Below are positions 19,701 to 31,454 of a stretch of 64,000 bases of DNA, one piece after another. The notes beneath the pieces were generated by a model that searched no databases, was not told the origin of the DNA, and saw only the letters and a list, made by a program, of their open reading frames with translations. Position 1 is the stretch's first letter. Each line of letters starts with the position of its first letter. This stretch comes from Aplidium turbinatum (Eukaryota > Chordata > Ascidiacea > Aplousobranchia > Polyclinidae), in assembly GCA_918807975.1 (NCBI GenBank), contig OU964920.1, positions 4,910,501 through 4,974,500 on the forward strand, written 5' to 3'. Made by a program: the position numbers and the translations under genes.

Positions 19701-21630
19701 GCATGCTGCTGTCCCACCTACTGATGTCTTGTGGATGTGTCTCTTTCACAAGATAGGCCAACTATGCATGGATTCAAGACCTGCCGTTAGAAAAAGTGCT
19801 GGTCAAACGTTGTTTTCAACCATTTCTGCCCATTGGTCAACAATGTCTAAATCTACGTGGCATGAGGTTATATGGAAAGTTTTGTTTTGTCTGATGGATG
19901 ACGTTCAGAGGGCTTGCAGCACTGCGCCAACCGATCGAAGTGAAACAGAACATGCAAATATTTTAATGCATCATTCCAGAGATACAGAAGAAAAACAGTG
20001 GCAAGAAACAAGTGTACTGACTTTAGCTGGGATTGCGAGAGTCTTTAAACTCAAACGCTCTATTTTACTGAATATGTCTGATTTTGATTCCGCTTGGGAG
20101 AGAATTCTGGACTACATTCAAACTGCTGCTACAAGCGACAGCACTGAAGTCTCTCGCTCGGCCCTTTGTAGTTTCGAAGAAGTTTTGCATCCAACAGATG
20201 CTAATGATTCCAACAAGGATAAAGTAGAACTATGGAGAAAAGCTTGGAATGCATGGTGCAACATTGGGCTAAAGACAACCATGCCTCCACCCCCAGGTCA
20301 AACATCTCCAGCGGATATGCTTTCGCAAACTTATCTCACTTCATTAATTTTATTGTTTCCGACGTTGCACGGACATATTTCTGACGAATTTTCAACCTCC
20401 GATTTTCAGAAGTTAGCTCAAGTATTAAAAGGCACCGTTTGTGTTCCAGTCAAGTCAGATTCCACTGCCTTTATCCTTCCAACATCAAATGAAGTTTTAA
20501 CTCCTTTACAAGAATCTGTTGTTAATGCCGTTGATATGGTGCAAAAATCTGTTTCCTCACGATCTGACAGCACCATGTATCCAGCTATCTTTGACTTCCT
20601 TTTGTCTGTAGTTGATTTTGCTTCAACTCCACCCAGCTATGGCGATATTAAAAGTCACGATAATCTCCGTGAAAAGCAAAAATGGGTGTGCGTCAATTAT
20701 ATTAACTTTGCTGAGTATTGCATGCAGGTTGTTGTCGAACTGTTTCAGATAACAGCTAGTCACAAAGCCGTTATCCAGCACGGCATTTTAACATCCATCA
20801 TCAAGACGTTGCATGTGCCTATCAAAAGAAAGTATGGATCACGATCGACTTCAACGTGGCAGTTGGCTGTGAAAGCGTTTATGAAAGTGCTTCAAGCTGG
20901 ACTGCCTGTTGTTCGTCAACACTCCCAGGTTTCTCTTTTTGAAAATCTGTGGGATGAGTTGGCCAGTTGCTTGGAAGATTTCCTATTTCCTGCAACTGTT
21001 GCTCCGTCTACCTTAACAGTTGAAGACCATCGCCAGCATGAGTCTTATGACGTGCTTCTGATAGAGTTAATTAGAACAGACATTCTTCCTTATAGCTCGA
21101 TGCTGCCAAAATCTTTTCTCGCCCGTTTGGTAGCTATTATGAACAAAGGATCTATTCCTCTTTCCACAAGAGACATAGACGTCCAGGTTGGCAAGGGCCG
21201 TTCGAGAGAAGAGCTGAGCAAACAATGTTTTAACACTCTGTTTCAATTCTCCATGCTACCTTCTGTCAATGGAAATTCATCCGCGCCTGACGATCAAAAA
21301 ATGTCAGAAATCAATGAGATAACAGTAACTAGTTTAGTGCAACGATGTAGGAGCGCACTCACTCAATACATTAGCGCCGACAGGCTTAAAACCCATTTTC
21401 CGTTTCCTGAATCTCAATTAAATGAGGTGCTCTTTGCTTTAAAGGCTTTGGATGCTCTGCTACAAAGCTTGAAAAAAATGCAGAAGCAGGTAGATCAAAC
21501 ATTGTGGAATCATATTGTTGACATATATCCCGTTCTTGTTGAATGTATTCCCACAAGCTCTGCAGAAGTACGTAAAAGTGTTGCTCAAGTCATAGGGCAC
21601 TTCCAATCCTATTTAAAGTACTCAGCTTAG
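16729..21630 (+). CDS. MON2: MON2 homologue (Arf-GEF-related endosome-Golgi trafficking scaffold)
   Basis: A single frame of 1633 codons, close to the roughly 1700 residues of animal MON2. The N-terminus matches the DCB region of MON2 and large Arf-GEFs: LIEDLQSDLRQLSNETKRRY, PPVKEAAES, then a stretch including QPFIMGCDTRCVQIVQLCMT and RAIVLCFRLHFTKNEVTNNT. MON2 proteins have DCB and HUS domains and C-terminal HDS-like helical repeats but no catalytic Sec7 domain, and none is visible here. The family works with Dopey and a phospholipid flippase on endosome-to-Golgi tubules; that role is known for the family and not shown by the sequence. The ATG lies in GAGTCATGG; the next upstream in-frame sequence shows no better start. 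Oddly for a gene that is multi-exonic in vertebrates, no intron interrupts the 4.9 kb. It has no frame damage and normal upstream acceptor-like sequence. Confidence 0.95.
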   Translation: MAVAREKRLIEDLQSDLRQLSNETKRRYPPVKEAAESAVMKIRTMLPSGHALNSAKVVFLLRESCGDLMQPFIMGCDTRCVQIVQLCMTAIQRMVTHGIVDESTATNVVNILQQVFEQNVDELQLRLLQTVIVLITTKASGLHGHSLARAIVLCFRLHFTKNEVTNNTAEASVRQAVALVFDRVIEEDAANNVRDWTGDEYVPKSGNNKFSPPPDLTPVVEDAYNLFQDLCQLVNADSPHWLTGITEMTRTFGLELLESVLLDYEEIFKKHAEFKFLLKDRVCALVIRLFSPNIKHRQGAPPPPSGVSLTPSKEKPYFPISMRLLRVVSILLKKYYHTLVTESEIFLSLLIKFLDTDKPNWQRALAIEVICQLCAQPRLLKSFCIAYDMQAHSTKIFHNLVSSLGMFIQNLFFQAQANAGTAITLNSMLESTTGMHTGMHNSLPSQYNFEYHGVIIPLVPLLLDTSNCIKYMYLEMLDKSDPPPVPDGYILTMAYNSMLDLIRGLTATIDTDLAKETEKSESPLPVADVKPVLVEMVNSSWCGILSILSLLLDASTDESCTENILKCVESFAGICGQLQLNAARDAFIIVLCKASLPLHYMIPVLVSSMPRLPQKIYMNDHQEMSDSEQQHVVAVGQSLPNTNSSQPSSVGSVALTAKNMQCMRTILNLAHCYGAYINTAWQLLLTTLQHLVWILGLKPAAGGQFKSSVRSSGDSGNSGGSTVLTTAVLSDLPVLSNMLTRLFEASQNLDDVALHHLINALCSLSVKAMDTAYNTSIKEPSLFAVAKLLETGLVNMERIEILWRPVTGHLLEVCQHPNALLREWGAEGVTALVKAALKHYHGEKLIDNSRLLHMFLMPLKEVCTNVFLDVRQKQLDTILQILHSCGESLNAGWPDILEIVGSATNDSTETLVRLGFRSVQLVISDYMLSLPVSSLKLCIEVVALYAQQTQDFNISLTAIGLLWSMSDFMHQNQDKIKPELVKLSESAYFKEHAAVPPTDVLWMCLFHKIGQLCMDSRPAVRKSAGQTLFSTISAHWSTMSKSTWHEVIWKVLFCLMDDVQRACSTAPTDRSETEHANILMHHSRDTEEKQWQETSVLTLAGIARVFKLKRSILLNMSDFDSAWERILDYIQTAATSDSTEVSRSALCSFEEVLHPTDANDSNKDKVELWRKAWNAWCNIGLKTTMPPPPGQTSPADMLSQTYLTSLILLFPTLHGHISDEFSTSDFQKLAQVLKGTVCVPVKSDSTAFILPTSNEVLTPLQESVVNAVDMVQKSVSSRSDSTMYPAIFDFLLSVVDFASTPPSYGDIKSHDNLREKQKWVCVNYINFAEYCMQVVVELFQITASHKAVIQHGILTSIIKTLHVPIKRKYGSRSTSTWQLAVKAFMKVLQAGLPVVRQHSQVSLFENLWDELASCLEDFLFPATVAPSTLTVEDHRQHESYDVLLIELIRTDILPYSSMLPKSFLARLVAIMNKGSIPLSTRDIDVQVGKGRSREELSKQCFNTLFQFSMLPSVNGNSSAPDDQKMSEINEITVTSLVQRCRSALTQYISADRLKTHFPFPESQLNEVLFALKALDALLQSLKKMQKQVDQTLWNHIVDIYPVLVECIPTSSAEVRKSVAQVIGHFQSYLKYSA

Positions 21631-22315
21631 CTTTATCGTATCGGACATACACGCGAATCGTACCAGGTCATGTCTGGCATAACGTGTCTGTAGTTTACCT
21701 TGCATTTCATTTGCCCAGGAAATTTTGTGCAAATTGTCCTATGCTGTAATGGCAATATTTTTTACTTACAATATATATACCTGGCTTATTGGGAACATTG
21801 TGCAGCCAAGCTATCGGCAACTGCATCTCGTTTTACTTTATTTCGTTGAAGCGTTCTTGTATGGTTTTTTGTCTGTTTGTTCGTGTGTCAAAAGGTCGAT
21901 GTCCAGAGCATCAGGCAATTTTGGTATGGCATAGTTTGTAGCCTATCATTTCTTAGTTTTGTCGAGTGGAAAATTTATGCCAACTTAGCCTACAACTATT
22001 GATGAATTGTAGCCGTGCTAGAATTTATGAAGTTATTTTTTGTTTGGTTAGGTGGAGTTTACACCACTGCAGCAAGATTGTATTTTAATGCATAATGTAT
22101 TGCATAGTTCTAAATGAGAAAAAAATATGTATCTTTCTTTACTTCGCTCAACTGCCGAGTGTAAAAAAAACAAACAAAACGCTGTATTATTAAATGAATT
22201 TTGTGTTAAAAGATCTGTTTTTGGTGTAGTAGTGTTGGCTTCGCTCACCAGATGATTTTTTTGTATTTGATGTTCAGCACATGCAATTTGGCTGTATGAA
22301 CCCATCACCTATAGT
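21631..22315 (+). other. MON2 downstream / probable 3' untranslated region
   Basis: AT-rich sequence following the stop. A short frame at 21725-21934 shows no family match. I did not find a convincing canonical AATAAA close to the stop. Nothing else is recognised. Confidence 0.4.
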
Positions 22316-22676
22316 CAGGGTTGCCATCGACATGGACCCAAAATAAGGACAACCTAAAATTTAAACTTTCATACGAAACAAACATTTTTAACAAATCTTT
22401 GCATTTATAGGCTACGAGCTATGACTTATCATATGCCATATTTTTGCCATAAACAATCTGTTCCAACAACTCCGTGTTCATAGAAAGTACTTTGTGCATC
22501 TTACAACACCTTATGGCTAGGTTTACCTTTACTTATTGTATAGCAGGGATTTGACTGTTATTTCACGAAGTCTGTTTCTAGAAGTTTGTAATTGTTGAAA
22601 ATAAGGCAAAACAAGGACTTACTTCAAAAAAAAAAACATTTCTTAGAAATAAGGACAAAGACGGTATGGCAACCCT
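22316..22676. mobile_element. Small non-autonomous DNA element, about 361 bp
   Basis: CAGGGTTGCCAT at the left is inverted relative to ATGGCAACCCTT at the right. AAATAAGGACAA-type words occur near both ends. The flanks (ACCTATAGT and TACTACAGT) agree at only 6 of 9 positions, so it is probably old. Confidence 0.55.
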
Positions 22677-24390
22677 TACTACAGTCTTACACTTTTCAGG
22701 TATTTCGTATAATAATCACCGTGTGGAATTCAGAGCTTCAGTGATAAAATACAGCAGCAGTCGACTTCATATTAGTCTGGTTGTGGGGGTTGTAGCTTTG
22801 TGTCATTCGAGGTTGCCCTAGTCATATACAGTATGTGTGTTAATGTTGTATAACCATGCACGAACTTTTCAAATTTCACCAGAAATAGCAATTACAGTAA
22901 TTTCGTAAAGAACGTTGAAGCTTGCACTAGTATCCGAAAGATGTATAACCGTAATCTTAAAGCAATGGAGAGCTTTTTTTGCACGCTGGTTTTTCTTTCA
23001 TTTGAATATGACTTCTGACGAAACAGAATCTACTTTATCGAAAGTATGCGTGAATGACTACTTGCTTTGAAGTAGGCTAGTATGCAGATTTTTTACGCTA
23101 GACCACGGCCAGTAGGTCATGGCTAGACCTTTTTACATATTATTTTGTAAAGCTTAGTATCACCATCACCGAAGTACTTTGCTAACTATTTAGCCGACAT
23201 GGATGTCTAAGGGAAATAACATTAAGGTACCCTAGTTGGAATTGAGTTGCCACAGGTGCCAAATGCTACGCAACCTATTTTGTGCTGAACCGTTTTAAGT
23301 TTCAAAGTAAATCTTAATTTATGAGTTTGTTAAGCATCTGTGTATATAAAAGTCAAGTAATGGGTGCAACTTGCCAACGCAGAAAAAAAACAGCCACTTT
23401 TCGAAACCCCAAGTCAAAAATTTGCTTTTGCCAACCTAACTTGTCTTGAAATGTTTCCAGTTTTATTATCTGATTATTGTAGTTAAATTTTGGTGTGTTG
23501 TATTTTATACTTCAGCAACGGCTGGCACTGTGTCCGCTGAAGCTGTTTTATCATAGCCGTACCTTTAGCGTGAACACTTTTTCACTATAGTATAAAATTT
23601 CTTATCAAAGTCTTTGATGGTTAAGAATAAGAACACTTTTCTTTGAACTAACCTTGGCTATTTGTATTACCGTAAGTAGCCTGGTGTGCACTGCTGTATT
23701 TGGATCTCCAGTATACCTACTAGGCGATGCAAATAATTGGATAGCCTATGTTACAGTACCATATAAAGCTCTGTGACATTTGGGCAATCTACTCAATCAT
23801 TCATCAGTGTTTAAGACGTCAAAAAATATCACAATGGGTTCGTGCAATAAGAATGCTTCATCAGCGATCTATGACGTTGTCAATGACCACCGTTTTGGTG
23901 AGTTTTCTTGGAAACACGATTTAAGCCAACAAAGCATAGGAGGCATCAAGTTTCACAACTCTTTCAGCGTTTCAGTTTGCCCACTAAATAACTGATGTTA
24001 TCATTGACGTTTAGTTATTATTATTTTAATTATGGTTGTCATCACTTACCATCAAAGTAGCATGCGTATTTTGTGCACACAATCTCATGTTAAAAAAGTA
24101 TCCATCCATTGAACAAAAAAACATCTCTCGGTTTGGAGAAATTTATATCGTTTCATTTTACAAGATGTATAAAATTTTATGTACTGACGTATTTCATTTG
24201 CATTACCGGCATATGTATCTTTCGTCGCTGTTTGATGAAAACCGCATTAGCTTATTGTCTTCCTATTATATTGACAACATGACGAGTAGAAACAGTAGTT
24301 GTACGTGTTGTATTGTAGAAAAAAAAAAACAGCTTCGGTGGTTTGGCAGATGCATGCAATAACTCTTTAACGCTATATCATACAACGTCC
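22677..24390. other. Non-coding stretch, no gene recognised
   Basis: Short frames at 23780-23995 and 24036-24362 lack recognisable motifs and splice context. Sequence is AT-rich and unique-looking. No bounded repeat seen. Confidence 0.4.
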
Positions 24391-24394
24391 TGAG

Positions 24395-24690
24395 AGATTG
24401 TGTGAATTTTTATCCTCGGACCAAAAAAGTTTGTTTGGGAACTTAATCCAGGCAGTTTCGCATAGTTGTAGAGACTTTGAACCACAGACGCAAGCCCGGT
24501 CACCGAGCTTTGACAGAGTGAAGTTTCCGGGGAATTTATTCCTTCTATTAGGAGCCGCTGAATGGAGGGCAGTCCTTAGAATAGGTTGCTCAAGCGCACA
24601 CCGCGAGAGTCGAACCAGCGCTGCTTGATCTTAAAGCTTCTTAGTTCACAAAAAGTCACGCGGTAACCAACTGAGCTATCGGGTATTGCG
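24395..24690 (-). repeat. tRNA-derived SINE, copy A
   Basis: On the minus strand a tRNA-like head lies at about 24600-24685, with A box TAGCTCAGTTGGTTACCGCG and B box CTGGTTCGACTCTCG. It is followed by a body that includes the reverse of CAGTCCTTAGAAT, GAGTGAAGTT and GAATTTTTATCCT. The same body and head occur at 36768-37020, and a body fragment at 38355-38425, so this is a dispersed family. Confidence 0.8.
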
Positions 24691-26118
<1,428 letters not shown>

Positions 26119-26126
26119 AACGTTGG

Positions 26127-26331
26127 CAGGCCCGGATTTAGGAGGGCAGAGGGTGCAGGTTCCCTGGGCTCTCCGACATGGAAAAAATGTGATTTTGTGT
26201 TAATATTTTTTTTACTTTCAGCATTTGATGTTTCTGCAAAATGCTGTGCAGTGCTGGATTAATGGTACTGTAGACGTAGAGGTGGTTTTTGCACAGGCCC
26301 CCCCCCCAGATCTAAAAGTGCCCCGGCCCTG
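26127..26331. mobile_element. hAT-type MITE, 205 bp
   Basis: Ends CAGGCCCGGATTTAG and the inverted TAAAAGTGCCCCGGCCCTG are flanked by a perfect 8-bp duplication AACGTTGG (26119-26126 and 26332-26339). No coding capacity. Confidence 0.8.
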
Positions 26332-26339
26332 AACGTTGG

Positions 26340-27474
<1,135 letters not shown>

Positions 27475-28049
27475 CAGGGTTGGAAGTAACTAGTTGTCAC
27501 TATTCGATAGCGTTATTCGTTACTTTCTGAATATCGAATGCTTATACCCATTTCCTTTGAAATAATTATTGAATGCGTGTTATTCACTGCTTTTTTATGC
27601 AAGCAACGAAATCATTATTAGTTTTTCACTAATCGATATTTAGGAGAACTGCTGAATCATTTTTTGTTGTTCACTTACTTTGTCGTCAAAACGAATTTAC
27701 GAGATTTAGTTTTCGGATTACTATCCGACCTAGTCCCGTTTCAGTTTTCAAACTTTAACAAATTAAGGAAAATTTTGCAGCAACACAGTTTAGAAAAACC
27801 CTGCCAGTGAGAGTAAGGGTATGGAAATGAGTAAGAATTAACCAATAAGTAATATTTTTATTATTTCTGTTCTTAATAAAGTTAAACTGCCAGTTTTGTT
27901 TCATCTGTGCTGTTAGTAATTATTTCCATTGAAATTTTCATTTTAATTATTTTAGTAATTGTTATTCATTGCTTTTTTGGGCACTATCAAATAGTGAAAA
28001 TTTCACTGTGAAATAGTCATTGCTTTTTGATAAACAACTTCCAACCCTG
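27475..28049. mobile_element. Non-autonomous DNA element, 575 bp, abutting the dolichol kinase gene
   Basis: CAGGGTTGGAAGT at the left is inverted relative to ACTTCCAACCCTG at the right. Subterminal words such as ACTATTCGATAG and GGCACTATCAAATAGTG also form inverted partners. The flanks match poorly (CCACTATA and ACTGTATA). Its right end lies 18 bp from the stop codon of the neighbouring gene. Confidence 0.65.
27857..27862 (-). terminator. Possible poly(A) signal for DOLK inside a transposon
   Basis: AATAAA on the minus strand, about 205 bp beyond the DOLK stop and inside the element at 27475-28049. Other AT-rich hexamers nearby could serve, so the usage is inference. Confidence 0.3.
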
Positions 28050-28067
28050 ACTGTATATTACTTTTTG

Positions 28068-29534
28068 TTAAATGATTAAGAAATACATAAATATGGGAAG
28101 AACAAGATTGTCTACTTCACTTGTAAATGCTTCAACAAATGCAACAACTATAATCGCAATAGCTATAGGAGTAAACAAAACTTCTACTGAAGACAAGTAA
28201 CTTAGCACACACACAAATAAAAGTTGTGAAAATATCGAAGCAATCGTCCCTTCAAGAGTTTTATATGTCCCAGGTATTTTCAGCTTGCCGTATCTTGAAC
28301 CTACTACAGAAGCAAAGGCATCACCAATTCCAACAGACAAAATACCACTAAAGCATTTGATCGGTATATCAGCTTCAGTATTTGCAAGCAAAGCTGGGTT
28401 TTGCAAGCAGCCCAACCAAACAGGCAAAGATAGGCCGAGAAGTAAGTATGCAGGAGTGAGGACAAGTATCCCAGTGTCTTGTTTACTGGTGAAAGAATTT
28501 AAGACATCATGCAGTTTTTCACCAAAAGGCTCTATTTTGAAAGCATAGATAATCTCAATGACTACAAATAGTCCAAACATAAACACTGACAATAATACCA
28601 AAAGTGAAATGTCATACAATAAACCAGGAATATATACTAATAATATGAAAATATGATACACTTTCCTTTCTACAGTGGATGCTTTTTGCTGCTTTTGACT
28701 AAATAAAGTAAACAACCAACACAAAAATATGACACACAACCAGTACAATAACAAAATTCCGCGTAAAGGGTAATTGTCTAATGAGAAATAAAGCAGATTT
28801 TGGATCTCGATAGTTAGTTGCTGCCCCATAATCAAACAAACCATCAATGAAAAAGCAAAAACAACAAAATAAAAGTGCATCACACGATTATGATGTGATA
28901 GAATAAATAAAAAATCAAAAGCAATTATTAGAACTAGTAGTAAAATTAATAACCCAAATAAAATTGTGACACGTGCTACAAAGTTTGAAATTTCAAAAAT
29001 TTTAAGGGAGGATTCCGAACACAAGCAAGTAACCAGCTGACAAACTATAACACATTCACCAACAGAAAAACTATACGGACAACCGATCATGCAAGCAGAA
29101 ATTAAAGCTGCAAACATAACCAGTTTTATTCCTATCCATAGCATATCATGAATTTGCCATTGTGGATAATAAAAATAGACAATTAAACAAAATGCAGCAG
29201 CATATCCATAGTTTAATTTTCTTTCTGTATTAAAAATTAGAAGAAAAATGAATGAAGCAATAAAAAGGCTTCCATTTACGTCAAGGCAAGATAACTTGTT
29301 TTCATAGCAAGTAAAACTTAACATAGCAGGAACAACAACACAGCCATAACACAATGTCAGTTTACTTCCCGGTCTTGACAGGCTTTGCCAGTTGGATGAA
29401 GACTCAAATTTAGTAGTTGATAATACAAGACAAACCAGGCAATTTAACAAGAGGGTGTAAAAGTGATGCACATGGATAGATTTCCAAGTCAAAATTGTTA
29501 ACAAACTTGATAAAGTAATAAAAATACTTTCCAT
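28068..29534 (-). CDS. DOLK: Dolichol kinase
   Basis: A 488-residue polytopic membrane protein in one exon; vertebrate DOLK (about 540 aa) is also a single exon. It transfers phosphate from CTP to dolichol in the ER membrane, the last step supplying dolichyl phosphate for N-glycosylation, O-mannosylation and GPI anchors. The recognisable part is the C-terminus: ILSVGIGDAFASVVGSRYGK (about 398-417), then IPGTYKTLEGTIASIFSQ, the conserved CTP-binding region, and EVDNLVLPIF near the end (about 473). Most of the rest is hydrophobic helices, consistent with a dozen or more membrane spans. The start at 29534 is the first Met of the frame. The gene is compact, and its 3' side is occupied by a transposon 18 bp beyond the stop. 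Identification rests on the C-terminal motif and topology and is strong. Confidence 0.9.
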   Translation of the reverse strand: MESIFITLSSLLTILTWKSIHVHHFYTLLLNCLVCLVLSTTKFESSSNWQSLSRPGSKLTLCYGCVVVPAMLSFTCYENKLSCLDVNGSLFIASFIFLLIFNTERKLNYGYAAAFCLIVYFYYPQWQIHDMLWIGIKLVMFAALISACMIGCPYSFSVGECVIVCQLVTCLCSESSLKIFEISNFVARVTILFGLLILLLVLIIAFDFLFILSHHNRVMHFYFVVFAFSLMVCLIMGQQLTIEIQNLLYFSLDNYPLRGILLLYWLCVIFLCWLFTLFSQKQQKASTVERKVYHIFILLVYIPGLLYDISLLVLLSVFMFGLFVVIEIIYAFKIEPFGEKLHDVLNSFTSKQDTGILVLTPAYLLLGLSLPVWLGCLQNPALLANTEADIPIKCFSGILSVGIGDAFASVVGSRYGKLKIPGTYKTLEGTIASIFSQLLFVCVLSYLSSVEVLFTPIAIAIIVVAFVEAFTSEVDNLVLPIFMYFLII

Positions 29535-30093
29535 TATTTTGGGGATAGCACTTTGAGATGCCTATTGCCTAACAAATCAAATCATCAAGTTTTATAAATA
29601 TACTAAGATACAAGAACAGTGTGAAGCAGAATCTGATTAATTGCATGGGTTAGGAAATTGCCCAAGCTGTTGGTGATCAAATAAATTATTATAAAATTAT
29701 CACAACGTGCTGAGCTCATTGAAGAAATGACTGGTTATATATAGTTTTGAATTTAGAATCTTTATTCCATGATTTGTGTATATACCCACAGCTACCAAGC
29801 AGGGTAAAAGCAGTGGCATATTCTCCATGCATGTAAGGCATGCACTGCATGCCTTACAATTCTGATGAAATCAGAAATCTTTCAGGAACAACGAATTTAT
29901 ATATGCATAGAAATTGAAAATGTTAATAGCAGAACCTCCTCGCTATTTTAATTTCAATATTCGAAACAACTATTAGTTTTCAAAATTTGGCAACTTTGCT
30001 GACCCTGGCAACCCTGCATGCTGAGGAGAGCTCAGCATGCGCTGATAAAACAATTTGCCTATTCGCCGCTCTTTTACTACAGTGTGGCGTAAA
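29535..30093. other. Upstream of DOLK, non-coding, with two short perfect hairpins
   Basis: GTAAGGCATGC-ACT-GCATGCCTTAC at about 29831-29855 and GCATGCTGAG-GAGAG-CTCAGCATGC at about 30018-30042 are perfect small inverted repeats. No gene seen. DOLK transcription should start in this interval. Confidence 0.5.
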
Positions 30094-30210
30094 CGGAAAG
30101 GCCCGTTTCGGTGAGTCCGATCTCTTAACAGGGGATTTTTTCAATTTTTTTTTAAATTGTTGGGTACCATAACCTAATTATCATTGCCGTTTTAGGGTTA
30201 GGGGTTAGAG

Positions 30211-31122
30211 CAGTGGTTCCCAACCGGGGTGCCGCGGCACCCTGGGGTGCCAATTGCAATGCTCAAGGGTGCCGCGAGATATTGCAATACTACGGCCCAT
30301 TCTTTATTTTAACTTTAACCCGTTAAGTGTGGAATTTATTTATTTCTAACCGAGTTTCAGTGCGTATTAAGTTTCGCATCTCGCACTTATTCCCGGCTCC
30401 TTTATGTAGAGTCGCTTAGTGGGGAAGTCGCTGGCGGTAAGTTGATAATCTGCGGTAGCCTAATGTTTTCTCGTCCAGGAAAAACAGCAAGAAAAAGATT
30501 TTGACTCGTTGCTGTTCTTTCCATAAAAACGTTTGAAACGCATCATTATTGCCAGGTTTCATGATTTTATTTTGCGAAGAAATCGAGAAATCGATTTTTA
30601 CTGGACTCTCATATTGTTTTGAATCTTAAAGAAGAAGAAGAATTAATTGACATTCGTAACGATGGAAATTTTAAGCTTATGTACAAGCAGATGCCTCTCG
30701 ACGAGTTCTGCATAAAAATTCAAAATGAATATCCTTGCGTTGGAAAGAAAGCTATTGTGCTTTTGCTGCAGTTTTTACATCATAGCCTACCTATGAGAAA
30801 GTGGATTTTCTGTATTAATGGACATAAAAACTAAAAAACGAGAACGACTGCTTATAGTCGAGGAAGAAATGCGGATGGCTTTATCGAATGTGCCCCCACA
30901 TATTAAGGGACTTTGTGCAGGAAGTCAAGCCCAAATTTCACACTGACTTTTGAATAAATACATTTATTTATGCGCGCTATACTGTACAACTCATTCTGTT
31001 TATTTCATACAGTTATTTGAAATAAAGAAACCTCATAAAATTGATCCAGTTTTACCAGGGTGCCGCAAACTATTTATCTCTTTGATAGGGTGCCGCAAGG
31101 TCAAAAAGGTTGGGAGCCACTG
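30211..31122 (+). mobile_element. hAT element (ZBED5/SPIN-like ends), deleted, 912 bp
   Basis: Ends CAGTGGTTCCCAACC and GGTTGGGAGCCACTG are inverted, with a perfect 8-bp duplication GGTTAGAG (30203-30210 and 31123-31130). Words GGGTGCCGC recur just inside both ends. A transposase fragment at 30619-30940 survives. Confidence 0.9.
30619..30950 (+). pseudogene. hAT (ZBED5-like) transposase C-terminal fragment
   Basis: The first frame reads NLKEEEELIDIRNDGNFKLM then MPLDEFCIKIQNEYPCVGKK. In another frame a stretch resembling EEEMRMALSNVPPHIKGLC follows before AQISH and a stop, so the fragment contains at least one frameshift. The order matches the C-terminal region of ZBED5/FAM200-like hAT proteins. 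Confidence 0.7.
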
Positions 31123-31169
31123 GGTTAGAGGTTAGGAACTCACCGAATAGTAGCAGACCCTGGCGTAAA

Positions 31170-31454
31170 TGGGACCAAGGCATGCTGATTTATAATTGCA
31201 TGATGCAAAACAAAAATCACCATACTGTATGGGAATATTCCTATTATGAAAGTTGTAAGTTATTACCTACACTACTAATGTGTTTGTTCTTTTAGACAAT
31301 GAATTTTATTTTTTAGACTATTCCAGTATTAGGTCATAATTAAAAAACAGATAAAGGTGGCATTAACTAAGTAGATATGGTTAACTTCCAGCTCATCTCA
31401 TTTACTGATAAACTAATATTCAAGTGTTAAGAGGCAATCTGTGATTCTATGAAC
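31170..31454. other. Short unique-looking spacer
   Basis: AT-rich, no gene or repeat recognised between the MITE and the next element. Confidence 0.3.

Larger units (their letters stand above)
30094..31160. mobile_element. MITE with telomere-like core, copy 1, split by a hAT element
   Basis: It is flanked by a perfect 9-bp duplication TGGCGTAAA (30085-30093 and 31161-31169). It begins CGGAAAGGCCCGTTTCGGTG and ends GAATAGTAGCAGACCC. The middle contains TTTTAGGGTTAGGGGTTAG. A hAT element (30211-31122) has inserted within the TTAGGG-like part. Other copies: 44734-44964 and a diverged one in the Rap2 intron. Confidence 0.85.

Noticed and set aside
23780-24362. Small host genes downstream of MON2
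   Set aside because: Frames of 71 and 108 codons have no motif, no splice context and AT-driven composition.
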